From: JAJXWB01 sp037044955
GTDB taxonomy: Bacteria; Pseudomonadota; Alphaproteobacteria; Rhizobiales; Beijerinckiaceae
Length of the DNA: 64,000 nt
Reading direction: 5' to 3'
NCBI GenBank assembly: GCA_037044955.1
Contig: JBAOHX010000002.1
Location: forward strand, 62,001-126,000
Shown here: piece by piece, positions 29,336 to 37,659 of the stretch
How the letters are laid out: every line of letters begins with the position of its first letter
How positions within the stretch are numbered: position 1 is the stretch's first letter
Program-made: the position numbers and the translations under genes
Notes under the pieces: generated by a model
Databases searched by the model: none
The model's input: only the letters and a program-made list of their open reading frames with translations
Told to the model about the DNA's origin: nothing

Positions 29336-30007
29336 TCAACCGCCGAAAGCGGCGTCCGGCAGCTTGTCGATGGCGTCGCCGAGCCGCCGGATATGGTTCT
29401 TGGCGGCCGTCTCCGCCTTGCGGCCGGCGCCTTCGGCGATGGCGTCGTAGATGCCGCGATAGTCCTCCATGCGCAGGTCGTCGTCGACGGTCGTGTAGGC
29501 GCGGAACTGCACGCGGATCAGGTCGACATTGGTGCGCGGCATCAGGCGGGCGAGTTCGTGATTGGCGCCGATGGCCACCATGGTCTTGTAGAACGTGTTG
29601 CGGGCGCGCGCGAAATGCAGGAAGTCGCGCTGCGTCTCGGGATCGGCGAGCGTGGTGTAGGCTTCCGCCATCTGCTTGCGATTGACGCCTTCCTCGATGC
29701 GCTCGGCGGCGAGCCGCGCGGCGAAGCCGTTGAGCACTTCGAGCAGGGCGACGAGATCGCGCGTCTCGGCGCGGCTCAGCGAGCGGATGGTCGCGGAGCG
29801 GTGCAGGTTCATCGAGACGAGGCCTTCGGCCGCGAGCCGGCTCAGCGCTTCGCGCACGGAGCCGCGGCCGACTTCGAAGTCGCGGGTGAGATCGGCCTCG
29901 ACCAGGCGCTGGCCCGGCACGTAGCGGCCACGATAGAGGCCGTCGACGATCCCGCGATAAACGACGCCGGGCGACCCGTCAGTTTTCGCGGTAAGCGTTT
30001 TGGGCAT
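29336..30007 (-). CDS. GntR-family regulator with FCD domain
   Basis: Regulator of the FadR subfamily (223 residues). The winged helix is at about 15-80: LVEADLTRDFEVGRGSVREA and GLVSMNLHRSATIRSL. The all-helical FCD ligand domain follows, with metal-site-like residues in RARNTFYKTM and KNHIRRL. It sits inside the catabolic cluster, directly upstream of the acyl-CoA dehydrogenase. Matching sites before that gene and before itself point to local control by an acyl or organic-acid ligand (inference). Confidence 0.88.
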   Translation of the reverse strand: MPKTLTAKTDGSPGVVYRGIVDGLYRGRYVPGQRLVEADLTRDFEVGRGSVREALSRLAAEGLVSMNLHRSATIRSLSRAETRDLVALLEVLNGFAARLAAERIEEGVNRKQMAEAYTTLADPETQRDFLHFARARNTFYKTMVAIGANHELARLMPRTNVDLIRVQFRAYTTVDDDLRMEDYRGIYDAIAEGAGRKAETAAKNHIRRLGDAIDKLPDAAFGG

Positions 30008-30022
30008 GAAATGTCACCAAGA

Positions 30023-30033
30023 TCGTCGGACAT
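30023..30033. promoter_or_regulatory. Second FadR-type half-matching site upstream of the gntR gene
   Basis: TCGTCGGACAT shares TnGTCGGACA with the reverse complement of the palindrome at 29287-29299 and lies 16 bases before the regulator start. It would fit autoregulation. Confidence 0.4.
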
Positions 30034-30089
30034 GTATTTCATACGGAGCGCGACTTGGCCGTGTCAATTGGACGACAGGCGATGACGCC

Positions 30090-30984
30090 TCAAGCCTGTG
30101 CAAAGGCCCTGATGTCGAGGATCGCCCGCGCCCACTCGGCCGGTCGCTCCTGCGGCAGATTGTGCCCTGCAGCATGAAACACGCGATGCTCGTGCCGGCC
30201 GACGAATTTCGCCTTGTGATGCGCCGTGCCGGGATTGACGCCGTCCGCGTCGCCGTCGATCGAGACGGTCGGAACGGCGATCGGCGGTTGCGCGGCAAGG
30301 CGGCTCTCGATCGCCGCATAGGCGGGATCGCCCGGCGCAAGCCCGTAGCGGTGGCGGTAGGAGTGGATGACGACGTCGACGAAATCGGGATTGTCGAAGG
30401 CTTGCGCCGTGCGCGCGAAAGTCGCCTCGTCGAAGTCCCAGGTCGGCGACCACATCTTCCAGAGCAGGCGCGCAACGCCGCGCCGGTCCTGGCTGAGGCC
30501 CGCGCCGCCCGCGCTCGTTGTGGAAATAATACTGATACCAGAGCGCAGCCTCTTCGCGCGGGCTCGCCGGCTCCATCGCGCGAGAAATGTTCTGGATGTT
30601 GTAGGAATTGCCGGACACCAGCGCTTCGACGCGCTCGGGCCAGAGCGCGGCGACGATGCAGCCGGCGCGTCCGCCCCAGTCGTAGCCGGCCAGCGTGGCG
30701 CGAGCGATCTCCAGCGCGTCCATGAGCGCGAGCAGATCGGCGGCGAGCGCGGCCTGTTCGCCGGAGCGCGGCGTGGCGGCGGAGAGGAAGCGCGTGGGAC
30801 CGTAGCCGCGCAGATATGGAACGATCACGCGCGCGCCTGCCGCCGCCAGAAGCGGGGCTGCGTCCGCATAGGCGTGGACGTCGTAGGGAAAGCCGTGGCT
30901 CAGAATGCAGGGCCAGCCGTCCGCCGCGCCATATTCGCGCCAGACGATGTCGAGGACGCCGGCTGCGATGCGCTTTTCCTGCAT
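30090..30984 (-). CDS. Alpha/beta hydrolase, epoxide-hydrolase/dehalogenase-like (frameshifted)
   Basis: Soluble hydrolase with the oxyanion segment LSHGFPYDVHAY, the nucleophile elbow GYDWGGRAG (Asp nucleophile, as in epoxide hydrolases and haloalkane dehalogenases), an acid in IDGDADGVNPG and the His in FHAAGHNLPQE. The frame changes near 30500; removing one base gives 297 residues. The start at 30984 lies within 8 bases of the upstream crotonase stop, so they form one transcript. Substrate unknown. Confidence 0.85.
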
Positions 30985-30991
30985 GGCTCGA

Positions 30992-31774
30992 TCAGCGTCC
31001 GCTGAAGGCCGGCCGGCGCTTCTCCATGAAGGCGCGGCGGCCTTCGGCATAGTCGGCGCTGTCGAAGCAGGCGGCGACGCGCTCGGCGACCTTCTTGGGG
31101 TCGGGCGCATCGCGGGCGATCTGGTCGATCGTCTCCTTGGCGGCGCGAATGGTCAGCGGCGCATTCTCGGCGATGGTCGCGCAGAGCGCGGCGACCTCGG
31201 CTTCCAGATGCCCGACCGGGACGACGCGATTGACGAGGCCGATCGCCTGCGCGGCGGCAGAGTCGAAGCGTGCGCCGGTGAACAGGATTTCCTTGGCCTT
31301 GGCGGGGCCGACGAGAGAGACGAGATCGCGCACCGAATGGGGCGGATAGGCGATGCCGAGACGGGCGGCGGGAATGGCGTAGAGGGAATTGTCGGCGGCG
31401 ATGCGCAGGTCCGCCTTCATGGCGATGGCGACGCCGCCGCCGAAGCAGAAGCCCTGGATCATGGCGATCATCGGCTTGTCGAAAGCGCCGAGCGCCTTCC
31501 AGGCGCCGTCGGTGGCGCGGGCGTAGTCGGCCGCGGCGGCGGCGTCCGAGCGGTGCGCGTCGAACTCGGAAATGTCGGCGCCCGAGACGAAGGCCGTCTC
31601 GCCTGCCCCGCGCAGGACGACGACGCGGACCTGCGGATCGGCGCCGAACCGCCCGAGCGCTTCCGTCAGGCCGGTCCACATGCCCAGCGACATGGCGTTG
31701 CGGCGCTTCTGATTGTCGAAGACGATCCAGCCGACCGGCCCTTGCGCCCGCGCCTCGATCCTGCCTGCGCTCAT
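30992..31774 (-). CDS. Enoyl-CoA hydratase family protein (crotonase)
   Basis: Crotonase-fold enzyme of 260 residues acting on a CoA thioester. Oxyanion-hole segments are VVLRGAGETAFVSGADISEF and IQGFCFGGGVAIAMKADL; RLGIAYPPHSV covers a region that often carries catalytic Glu, here replaced by Pro-Pro, so the chemistry may differ from hydration. ATG at 31774 with AAAGGAG upstream, preferred over the longer reading from 31939. First gene of the minus-strand cluster that runs to the SDR at 25035. Confidence 0.88.
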   Translation of the reverse strand: MSAGRIEARAQGPVGWIVFDNQKRRNAMSLGMWTGLTEALGRFGADPQVRVVVLRGAGETAFVSGADISEFDAHRSDAAAAADYARATDGAWKALGAFDKPMIAMIQGFCFGGGVAIAMKADLRIAADNSLYAIPAARLGIAYPPHSVRDLVSLVGPAKAKEILFTGARFDSAAAQAIGLVNRVVPVGHLEAEVAALCATIAENAPLTIRAAKETIDQIARDAPDPKKVAERVAACFDSADYAEGRRAFMEKRRPAFSGR

Positions 31775-31851
31775 GTCCGCTCCTTTGGTCTGCGGCGCGC
31801 AAGAAACTGCATGGACGGGCGAAACACAAGGCTGCGATTCAGCGGGCGCGA

Positions 31852-31865
31852 TTGATGCAGCGCAA
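31852..31865 (+). promoter_or_regulatory. FixK/FNR-type binding site upstream of the universal stress protein
   Basis: TTGATGCAGCGCAA matches the rhizobial FixK2 pattern TTG(A/C)-N6-(T/G)CAA. It is centred about 80 bases before the stress-protein start, a workable place for class II activation. It points to low-oxygen induction. Seen by eye only. Confidence 0.5.
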
Positions 31866-31938
31866 TGTATCTGGAGCCGAAACAGGCGACCGATGCACCG
31901 CGCCGCTGAGACGGCGGGGGATCTGGAGAAGACCAACA

Positions 31939-32755
31939 ATGCGCCATCTGCTCGTGCACCTCGATTCCAGCGCCCAGACGAAGTCCCGTCTCGAACTGGC
32001 GGCCACGCTCGCGAAGCGGCTCGGCTCGCGGCTCGTCGGCGTGTTCGCGCAGACGCAGCGTTCGGTGACCTCGGGCGTCGTCGCCGCCTGGCCGCCGGCC
32101 GAATATGTCGCCGCCCGCGACGCCGCCGAGGCCGCCTTCATGGCCGCGACCGGCGGCCTGGCCGACCGGGCCTTCATGGATCTCAACCGGGGCGAGGATT
32201 CCGACATCATCGTGCAGGCGATCGATCTTGCCCGGCATTTCGATCTCGTCATCTGCGGCCAGCCCGGCGCCCGACTCCCATTTGACGCCGAGCGACCTGA
32301 TCGAGCGGATCGTCGTCGATTCCGGTCGCCCGGCGCTGGTCGTGCCGCACGCCGGCCATTTCGCCGATATCGGCCACCGGCCGATGTTCGCGTGGAACGA
32401 ATCCCGCGAGGCGGCGCGCGCCATGGGCGACGGCGTCCGCCTGTCGGCGAAGGATGCGAAGGCCGTCGTCGTCTCGATCTCCAAGCCCGGCGATGCGGCG
32501 ATCGACTATCGCAGGACGTCGCTCGACCTGGCGGTCGCCCATCTCAAGGCGCACGGAATCGAGGCGCACGCCGATCAGGCGCTGGCCTCGGACATCGGAC
32601 TGATGGACGCGCTGCTCAACGAGGCCGCCGACGCCTCGGCCGACCTGCTCGTCATCGGCGCTTTCGGCGGACAGGGCTATCCGCGGTTCTCGCGCGGCTC
32701 GGGTTCGCGCTTCATGCTGAAGCACATGACGCTGCCCGTGCTGCTGTCGCACTGA
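31939..32755 (+). CDS. Tandem-domain universal stress protein (frameshifted)
   Basis: Cytosolic UspA-family protein with two domains: residues 1-140 start MRHLLVHLDSSAQTKSRLEL and the second ends LLVIGAFGGQGYPRFSRGSG with the G-2x-G-9x-G nucleotide loop. The frame changes near 32267; removing one base joins LVICGQPG to DSHLTPSDLIERIVV and gives 271 residues. The preceding FixK-like box suggests induction at low oxygen, as known for many such genes. Confidence 0.88.
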
Positions 32756-32812
32756 GCGGGGTCGCTTCGAAGACTATGTCAGGATCGCGGCGGGCCGAGG
32801 CTCGCCGCGATC

Positions 32813-32820
32813 ATGGTTAA
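32813..32820 (-). promoter_or_regulatory. CtrA half-site TTAACCAT on the minus strand
   Basis: ATGGTTAA on the plus strand reads TTAACCAT on the minus strand, the half-site preferred by rhizobial CtrA. It lies in the 247-base gap before sciP. The partner half is poor. Confidence 0.35.
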
Positions 32821-32932
32821 CGAACGATTTCGGCCTGCGCCGAACTGAAACGAAAAGGCCGGCGGCCACGCGATACAGGCCGCTAAACTTAAGATTTTTC
32901 ACGATTTTTTTGGTTTTTGCGGCCCCCTCCGT

Positions 32933-32947
32933 TTAGGTAAATCTTAA
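32933..32947 (+). promoter_or_regulatory. Near-consensus CtrA box upstream of sciP
   Basis: TTAG-N7-TTAA, one mismatch from TTAA-N7-TTAA, about 56 bases before the sciP ATG, inside an AT-rich stretch (32885-32947) that must hold the promoter. sciP is a known CtrA target in Caulobacter. Confidence 0.6.
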
Positions 32948-33002
32948 GCGGGCGCATCTAGAGTTGCACTCGAAGTGGTCAGTCGAGTGTGTGAGTAATC
33001 TT

Positions 33003-33278
33003 ATGACCGAAGCCTACCGCCCACGGGTCAAGTATGTGATCGGACCGGACGGCAGTCCGTTGACCGTCGCCGATTTGCCTCCGCCCTCGACCAAGCGCTG
33101 GGTCATCAGGCGCAAGGCCGAAGTCGTGGCCGCGGTGCGCGGCGGCCTGCTCTCGCTGGAAGACGCCTGCAGCCGCTATACGCTGACCGTCGACGAATTC
33201 CTGAGCTGGCAGATGTCGATCGACCAGCACGGCCTTGCAGGCCTGCGCACCACCCGGATCCAGCAGTACCGCGCCTGA
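33003..33278 (+). CDS. sciP: CtrA inhibitor SciP (DUF1153)
   Basis: Small helix-turn-helix protein (91 residues) that binds CtrA and blocks activation of CtrA promoters after division. The sequence is highly characteristic: RVKYVIGPDGSPLTVADLPP, KRWVIRRKAEVVAAVRGGL, SLEDACSRYTLTVDEFLSWQ and QYRA at the end. Length is exactly that of the alphaproteobacterial family. It has its own promoter with a CtrA box and its own terminator. ctrA lies 2 kb downstream on the same strand. Confidence 0.95.
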   Translation: MTEAYRPRVKYVIGPDGSPLTVADLPPPSTKRWVIRRKAEVVAAVRGGLLSLEDACSRYTLTVDEFLSWQMSIDQHGLAGLRTTRIQQYRA

Positions 33279-33293
33279 GGCGCCTGCGATCCG

Positions 33294-33328
33294 AAAAAAA
33301 AGCGCCGGCTCTCGCCGGCGCTTTTTTT
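33294..33328 (+). terminator. Rho-independent terminator of sciP
   Basis: A8 run, stem AGCGCCGGC/GCCGGCGCT, loop TCTC-like, then seven T residues. The A-run and T-run make it bidirectional, serving also the convergent UPF0104 gene. Confidence 0.92.
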
Positions 33329-33344
33329 GTCCCTGCGCGCGGAC

Positions 33345-34328
33345 CTAGCCGTCGTCCTTCTGGTCCTCGCCCTCGCGCATGACTTCCATCAGACGCTGAC
33401 GTTCGAACAGGACGACGACGACGAGCGCGATGGCGAGCGGGATCAGCAGATAGAAGAGGCGGAACACGAGAAGCGCGGCCAGCACCTTGCTCTTGGCGAG
33501 CGCCGGCATGGCCTTGATGAAGACGAGTTCGAAGACGCCGAGGCCGCCCGGCGCATTGGACACGAGCCCCGCGGAGAAGGAGGCGAGGAATACGGCGAGC
33601 ACGACGAAGAAGCCCGGATTGCCCTCCGCCGGAAGCGCGAAATAGATGATGCCCGCCGCGCCCAGAAGCTCCATCGGCGCGGCGATCATCTGGCGCCCCA
33701 TGATGGCGGGGCGCGGATATTCGAGCCGGAACTTGCCGAACTGGCGCGGCTTGAAGTGCAGGATCGAGCCGACGGCGTAGAGCGCCACGATGGCGAGCAT
33801 GGCGAGGCCCAGCAGGCGCGACGTGTCGACATTGGTCAGCGCGGACGGCAGGAGGCCCTCGAGGCGGCTCAACTGCTCGGGCTCGAAGACGAGGACGAGA
33901 CCGCCGAGCAGCACCGTGCCGAGGAAGAAGGTGAACGAACACAGCGCGACGAGGATCGCGACCTGCGGGGCGTCCAGCCCTTTGCTGGAATAGGCGCGGT
34001 AGCGGACCATCGCGCCGGAAAACACCGACGCGCCGATATTGTGCGACAGGGCGTAGGTCGTGAAAGAGCAGACCGACACGAACAGCCAGGAAATGTGCTT
34101 CACGCCGAGGTGCAGCAGCGCGATGCGGTCGTACCAGGCGAGCGCGACATAGGCGAACAGCGTCGACAATGCCGCCAGCAGGTAGCGATGCGGCGGTATC
34201 GCCTGAAGCGCGGCCATCACGTCCTGGCGCACCGACTCCCCGCGGAATTCGCGCGCGAGCAGCCAGAAGGCGGCGAATACCGCCGCCATGCCGAGCATCG
34301 GCCAGAAATAGTCGAGGGCGCGCTTCAT
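33345..34328 (-). CDS. UPF0104 / LPG-synthase-TM-like integral membrane protein
   Basis: Inner-membrane protein of 327 residues with about eight helices, of the family containing the transmembrane flippase part of lysyl-phosphatidylglycerol synthase (YbhN, AglD-like). The conserved NAPGGLGVFELVFIKAMP stretch sits near residue 255 and the end is charged. The aminoacyl-transferase domain of MprF is absent. ATG at 34328 with AGGAG; the longer reading from 34403 adds non-native residues. Role unknown, possibly lipid translocation. Confidence 0.85.
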   Translation of the reverse strand: MKRALDYFWPMLGMAAVFAAFWLLAREFRGESVRQDVMAALQAIPPHRYLLAALSTLFAYVALAWYDRIALLHLGVKHISWLFVSVCSFTTYALSHNIGASVFSGAMVRYRAYSSKGLDAPQVAILVALCSFTFFLGTVLLGGLVLVFEPEQLSRLEGLLPSALTNVDTSRLLGLAMLAIVALYAVGSILHFKPRQFGKFRLEYPRPAIMGRQMIAAPMELLGAAGIIYFALPAEGNPGFFVVLAVFLASFSAGLVSNAPGGLGVFELVFIKAMPALAKSKVLAALLVFRLFYLLIPLAIALVVVVLFERQRLMEVMREGEDQKDDG

Positions 34329-34403
34329 TTCGCTCCTGCGCCCGAAGAGCCGGGCTCCGGGGCCACCCATGCACGAGGCGTCCGCGCTTCGCAAGCCGGC
34401 CAC

Positions 34404-34436
34404 ATGAAAAACAAACGCCGCCCGGAGGGCGGCGTT
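34404..34436 (-). terminator. Rho-independent terminator of fliJ
   Basis: On the minus strand: stem AAACGCCGCCC/GGGCGGCGTTT (34413-34436 on plus coordinates) followed by a GTTTTTC tail. It separates fliJ from the UPF0104 gene. Confidence 0.85.
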
Positions 34437-34457
34437 TCACAGGGGAATCGAAGTTCT

Positions 34458-34862
34458 TCAGGCGCGCGCGGCGCGCATGCCCATCAGGCCCATATCCGCG
34501 GGACGCAGGACGTCGGCCAGCCGGTCCGAGGTCTTCTCGCGGCCCTCGAGCAATTCAGCCTTGGAGACTTCGGCCATGGCTTCGTCGAGCCGCGCCTTGG
34601 CCTCGTCGAGCTGCCCGCGCAATTCCTCGATCGAGCTGAGCAGATTGTCGCGACGGCTGCGCGCGGCGCGCGCATAGGTCGGATAGGCGAAATGCGTGGG
34701 GTCGGAAATGCGCGCACGCTGTTCCTCGGTGGCGATCTCCCGGTCGAGATCGCCGGCCATCCGATTGAACTCCGCGATCATCAGCTCGAGCTGGGTGACG
34801 CGCCGGCGCTTTTCGTCTGCTTGAAAGCGCTTCAATCTCAGCAAGGTATCCCGCGACTTCAT
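34458..34862 (-). CDS. fliJ: FliJ-family flagellar export chaperone
   Basis: A 134-residue, almost entirely helical and charged protein. It begins MKSRDTLLRLKRFQADEKRR, as FliJ proteins do, and continues as a long heptad hairpin (to about residue 120). FliJ is the stalk of the flagellar export ATPase FliI. fliI is not in the window, but a fliJ-like gene divergent from ctrA is common in Hyphomicrobiales. The resemblance is in pattern more than in conserved residues, so certainty is moderate. Confidence 0.72.
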   Translation of the reverse strand: MKSRDTLLRLKRFQADEKRRRVTQLELMIAEFNRMAGDLDREIATEEQRARISDPTHFAYPTYARAARSRRDNLLSSIEELRGQLDEAKARLDEAMAEVSKAELLEGREKTSDRLADVLRPADMGLMGMRAARA

Positions 34863-35054
34863 TACACGGCACTCCAGGACGTCAGTCCGAACTCGTTGTG
34901 GTTACGCATTAGCCATGATCCGCGAGACACGTTCAGTATGAATCGCGGAGGTTGCTCGATGGTTACCCAACGAAGGCGCTGGACAAAAAAATGCGCAGAG
35001 GCGAGTGTCGAAGCAGCGATTCGTTTTGTTGCGCGGCGTTCCGCAGGCGACAGC

Positions 35055-35069
35055 CTAACCCTTCGTTAA
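35055..35069 (+). promoter_or_regulatory. Near-consensus CtrA box in the ctrA promoter
   Basis: CTAA-N7-TTAA, one mismatch. Another TTAA follows at 35079-35082 with a 9-base gap. About 265 bases before ctrA. Confidence 0.5.
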
Positions 35070-35206
35070 CTCGTTTGCTTAACAGTCTTTTGCGTCCGGC
35101 GGAAAACCGACCGCGCGCAGGCCGGGACGATTCCGTTGCGTCAGCGTGGCGTGGCGTCGCTGGCGGCGACCCGCGCCCGAAGCCAAGGTCAAGCCCAAAC
35201 GGTTTG

Positions 35207-35214
35207 TTAACCAT
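35207..35214 (+). promoter_or_regulatory. CtrA half-site TTAACCAT in the ctrA promoter
   Basis: Exact match to the rhizobial CtrA half-site, about 120 bases before the ctrA ATG; a second TTAA lies at 35228-35231. Confidence 0.45.
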
Positions 35215-35333
35215 TCGGGCGGTAGAGTTAACGGAAGATCGATTTTGAGTTTGATGACGACATACCGGGCGCCGCGTGCCGGGGGCGGGCGAAGAACCGA
35301 CCGGCGCCGTACGGGGAAGGGTGGGGACTGCTG

Positions 35334-36035
35334 ATGCGCGTACTACTGATCGAAGACGACAGCGCCACGGCGCAGAGCATCGAGCTGATGCTGAAGTCCG
35401 AGAACTTCAACGTCTACACGACCGACCTCGGCGAAGAAGGCATCGACCTCGGCAAGCTCTACGACTACGACATCATCCTGCTGGACCTGAACCTGCCGGA
35501 CATGTCGGGCTACGAGGTGCTGCGCACGCTGCGCGTCGCCAAGGTCAAGACGCCGATCCTCATTCTCTCGGGCCTCGCGGGCATCGAGGACAAGGTCAAG
35601 GGCCTCGGCTTCGGCGCCGACGATTATCTCACCAAGCCCTTCCACAAGGACGAACTGGTCGCGCGCATTCACGCGATCGTGCGCCGCTCGAAGGGCCATG
35701 CGCAATCGGTCATCACCACCGGCGATCTCGTCGTCAACCTCGACCAGAAGACGGTGGAAGTGGACAGCGCCCGCGTGCATCTGACCGGCAAGGAATACCA
35801 GATGCTCGAGCTGCTCTCGCTGCGCAAGGGCACGACGCTCACCAAGGAGATGTTCCTCAATCATCTCTACGGCGGCATGGACGAGCCCGAACTGAAGATC
35901 ATCGACGTGTTCATCTGCAAGCTGCGCAAGAAGCTCGCCAACGCCAGCCAGGGCCGCAACTACATCGAGACGGTGTGGGGCCGCGGCTATGTGCTGCGCG
36001 AGCCGAACGAGGCGGAAGAGCGCATCACCGCCTGA
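35334..36035 (+). CDS. ctrA: Cell-cycle master response regulator CtrA
   Basis: OmpR-type regulator (233 residues) that controls division, DNA methylation, flagellar and envelope genes and is phosphorylated by CckA through ChpT. The receiver has the MRVLLIEDDSATAQSIELML start, Asp51 in ILLDLNLPDMSGYE and Lys in YLTKPFHKDEL. The winged helix contains LTGKEYQMLELLSLRKGTTL and NYIETVWGRGYVLREP. The protein ends in ITA, close to the Ala-Ala end that ClpXP recognises in Caulobacter CtrA. A terminator follows at 36062. Confidence 0.98.
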   Translation: MRVLLIEDDSATAQSIELMLKSENFNVYTTDLGEEGIDLGKLYDYDIILLDLNLPDMSGYEVLRTLRVAKVKTPILILSGLAGIEDKVKGLGFGADDYLTKPFHKDELVARIHAIVRRSKGHAQSVITTGDLVVNLDQKTVEVDSARVHLTGKEYQMLELLSLRKGTTLTKEMFLNHLYGGMDEPELKIIDVFICKLRKKLANASQGRNYIETVWGRGYVLREPNEAEERITA

Positions 36036-36061
36036 CCCGAAGGCGCGGAAACGGAATCAAG

Positions 36062-36087
36062 CCCCGCGGAGCGATCCGCGGGGTTTT
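36062..36087 (+). terminator. Rho-independent terminator of ctrA
   Basis: Stem CCCCGCGGA/TCCGCGGGG with loop GCGA, then TTTTCG. It lies between the convergent ctrA and cheR genes. Confidence 0.88.
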
Positions 36088-36101
36088 CGTTTGCGCCGAT
36101 T

Positions 36102-36944
36102 TCAGGAATTGACGACGAGGCGCACGGCGCCGCGCTTTTGCGGCTTGTGCGTGAACAGGCCGGCGAAACCGGGCGTCGGGGCGAATTCGTCGCTCAATCC
36201 GACAATGGTCTCGGTCGCGCCGAGCAGGAGATAGCCGTCGGGGGCGAGCTGCGCGGCGATGCGGCGAAGAATGTCGCGGCGGCGGTCGACATCCATGTAC
36301 ATGAGAACATTGCGGCAGAGCACGACGTCGAAATGGCCGAGCGCGCCGAAATCCGACACGAGATTGATGTGGCGGAAGTCGATTGCCGCCTGCAGGTGTT
36401 CGGAGACCCGCCAGCCAGCCTTGTCCTTGCGGAAGTAGCGTAGCAGCATGGGCGTCGGCAGGCCGCGCTGGACCTCGAACTGCGAATAGACGCCCGCGCG
36501 CGCAGCGGCGAGCGCCGATTGCGACACGTCGGAAGCGACGATGTCGACGCGCCAGCCGGCGAAATCGCGCGACATGTCGTCGATGACCATGGCGATCGAA
36601 TAGGGCTCCTGGCCGGTCGCGCAGGCGGCGCTCCAGATGCGCAGGTTGCGGAAGTCCTTGCGCGTTTCCCTCAGCTTGGGCAGCACGACGCCGCGCATCG
36701 CCTCGAAGGGCGCGCGGTCGCGGAAGAACAGCGTCTCGCAGGTGACCATCGCATCGACGGTCCTGCTCATCAGCGCGGGATCGAGGCCCGAGCGCAGGCG
36801 GCGCACGAATTCCTCCGGCTCCGCGAAGCCGCAATCGGCCATGAGCCCGGCAATGCGCGCTTCGATCGACGCGCGACGCCGCGGATCGATGGACATGCCG
36901 ATCCGTTCGCCGAGCACTCGCGCGAGTTCGTCGAAGACGTTCAT
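36102..36944 (-). CDS. cheR: Chemotaxis protein methyltransferase CheR
   Basis: S-adenosylmethionine-dependent methylation of glutamates on chemoreceptors. N-terminal helical domain (RIGMSIDPRRRASIEARIAG), then the methyltransferase domain with IWSAACATGQEPYSIAM, DIVASDVSQSALAAAR and VVLCRNVLMYMD. 280 residues, standard. The ATG overlaps the cheB stop. Last gene of the run chpT-cheA-cheW-cheY-cheB-cheR. No receptor gene is in the window. Confidence 0.95.
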   Translation of the reverse strand: MNVFDELARVLGERIGMSIDPRRRASIEARIAGLMADCGFAEPEEFVRRLRSGLDPALMSRTVDAMVTCETLFFRDRAPFEAMRGVVLPKLRETRKDFRNLRIWSAACATGQEPYSIAMVIDDMSRDFAGWRVDIVASDVSQSALAAARAGVYSQFEVQRGLPTPMLLRYFRKDKAGWRVSEHLQAAIDFRHINLVSDFGALGHFDVVLCRNVLMYMDVDRRRDILRRIAAQLAPDGYLLLGATETIVGLSDEFAPTPGFAGLFTHKPQKRGAVRLVVNS

Positions 36945-37627
36945 GGCGCCGCCGATTTCTGCGATCCGCCGAGGCGGAAGGCGATGGCGTCGGCAAGCTG
37001 GCTGACCGGCGCGACGGCGGCGGCGAGGCCCGCGCGCGCGACCGCGCCGGGCATGCCCCAGACCGCGCTCGAGGCTTCGTCCTGCACGATGACGCTGCCG
37101 CCGGCGTCGACGATGCGGCGCGAGCCTTCGAGACCGTCGCAGCCCATGCCGGTCAGAACGACGCCGAGCGCGCCGGGACCGAAAGCGTCGGCGGCGGAGC
37201 GGAAGAGCACGTCGACGGCGGGCTTGCAGAAATTCTCGGGCGGTCCGTCGAAATGCGCGAGCGCGTAGTAGGGGCCGACGCGCACGACCTTGAGATGCAT
37301 GTCGCCGGGCGCGAAATAGATGCGGCCGGGCCGAAGCTCCTCGCCGTTGACCGCGGCGGTCGTCGGCAGGCCGGTGAGTTGCGCGATCTGCCCCGTGACG
37401 ACGTCGGTGAAATTGGTCGGCATGTGCAGAACGACGACGACGGGGATGTCCTTCAGTCGCGGGCCGATGCGCGGCAGCAGCGCGGCGAGCGCCTGCGGGC
37501 CGCCGGTCGATGCGCCGACCACGAGCAGGCGCGGGTTGAGGACGGAAAAGCGGCGCAGTTCAAATTGGCCGCGAGCGCCCGAAATGGCGTCGGCGGCGGT
37601 TGCGCGGGCTGAAACGGGCTTGTTCAT
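36941..37627 (-). CDS. cheB: CheB-type methylesterase lacking a receiver domain
   Basis: Removes methyl groups from chemoreceptors. The 228-residue product is the catalytic domain only: Ser in LLVVGASTGGPQAL, His in VVLHMPTNFT, Asp in VVLTGMGCDGLEG and the GDMHLKV loop. Canonical CheB is about 350 residues with an N-terminal receiver phosphorylated by CheA; here only about 35 residues precede the catalytic core. Control may come from the separate CheY or from the receiver on CheA (inference). ATG at 37627. Confidence 0.92.
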   Translation of the reverse strand: MNKPVSARATAADAISGARGQFELRRFSVLNPRLLVVGASTGGPQALAALLPRIGPRLKDIPVVVVLHMPTNFTDVVTGQIAQLTGLPTTAAVNGEELRPGRIYFAPGDMHLKVVRVGPYYALAHFDGPPENFCKPAVDVLFRSAADAFGPGALGVVLTGMGCDGLEGSRRIVDAGGSVIVQDEASSAVWGMPGAVARAGLAAAVAPVSQLADAIAFRLGGSQKSAAP

Positions 37628-37659
37628 CAATCAACTTTCAAAGCAAGGCGCGCGTAAAG

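Larger units (their letters stand above)
34863..35333 (+). promoter_or_regulatory. ctrA promoter region
   Basis: 471 bases without a gene between fliJ and ctrA. It contains three GANTC sites for CcrM methylation (34940, 35018, 35129), a near-consensus CtrA box at 35055-35069 with a further TTAA at 35079, and a TTAACCAT half-site at 35207. The set resembles the two-promoter arrangement of Caulobacter ctrA, where methylation delays and CtrA feedback modulates transcription. The elements are seen; the control scheme is by analogy. Confidence 0.65.

Noticed and set aside
35055..35082. TTAA-N9-TTAA as a second CtrA box in the ctrA promoter
   Set aside because: The spacing is nine bases, not seven; only the overlapping CTAA-N7-TTAA was kept.
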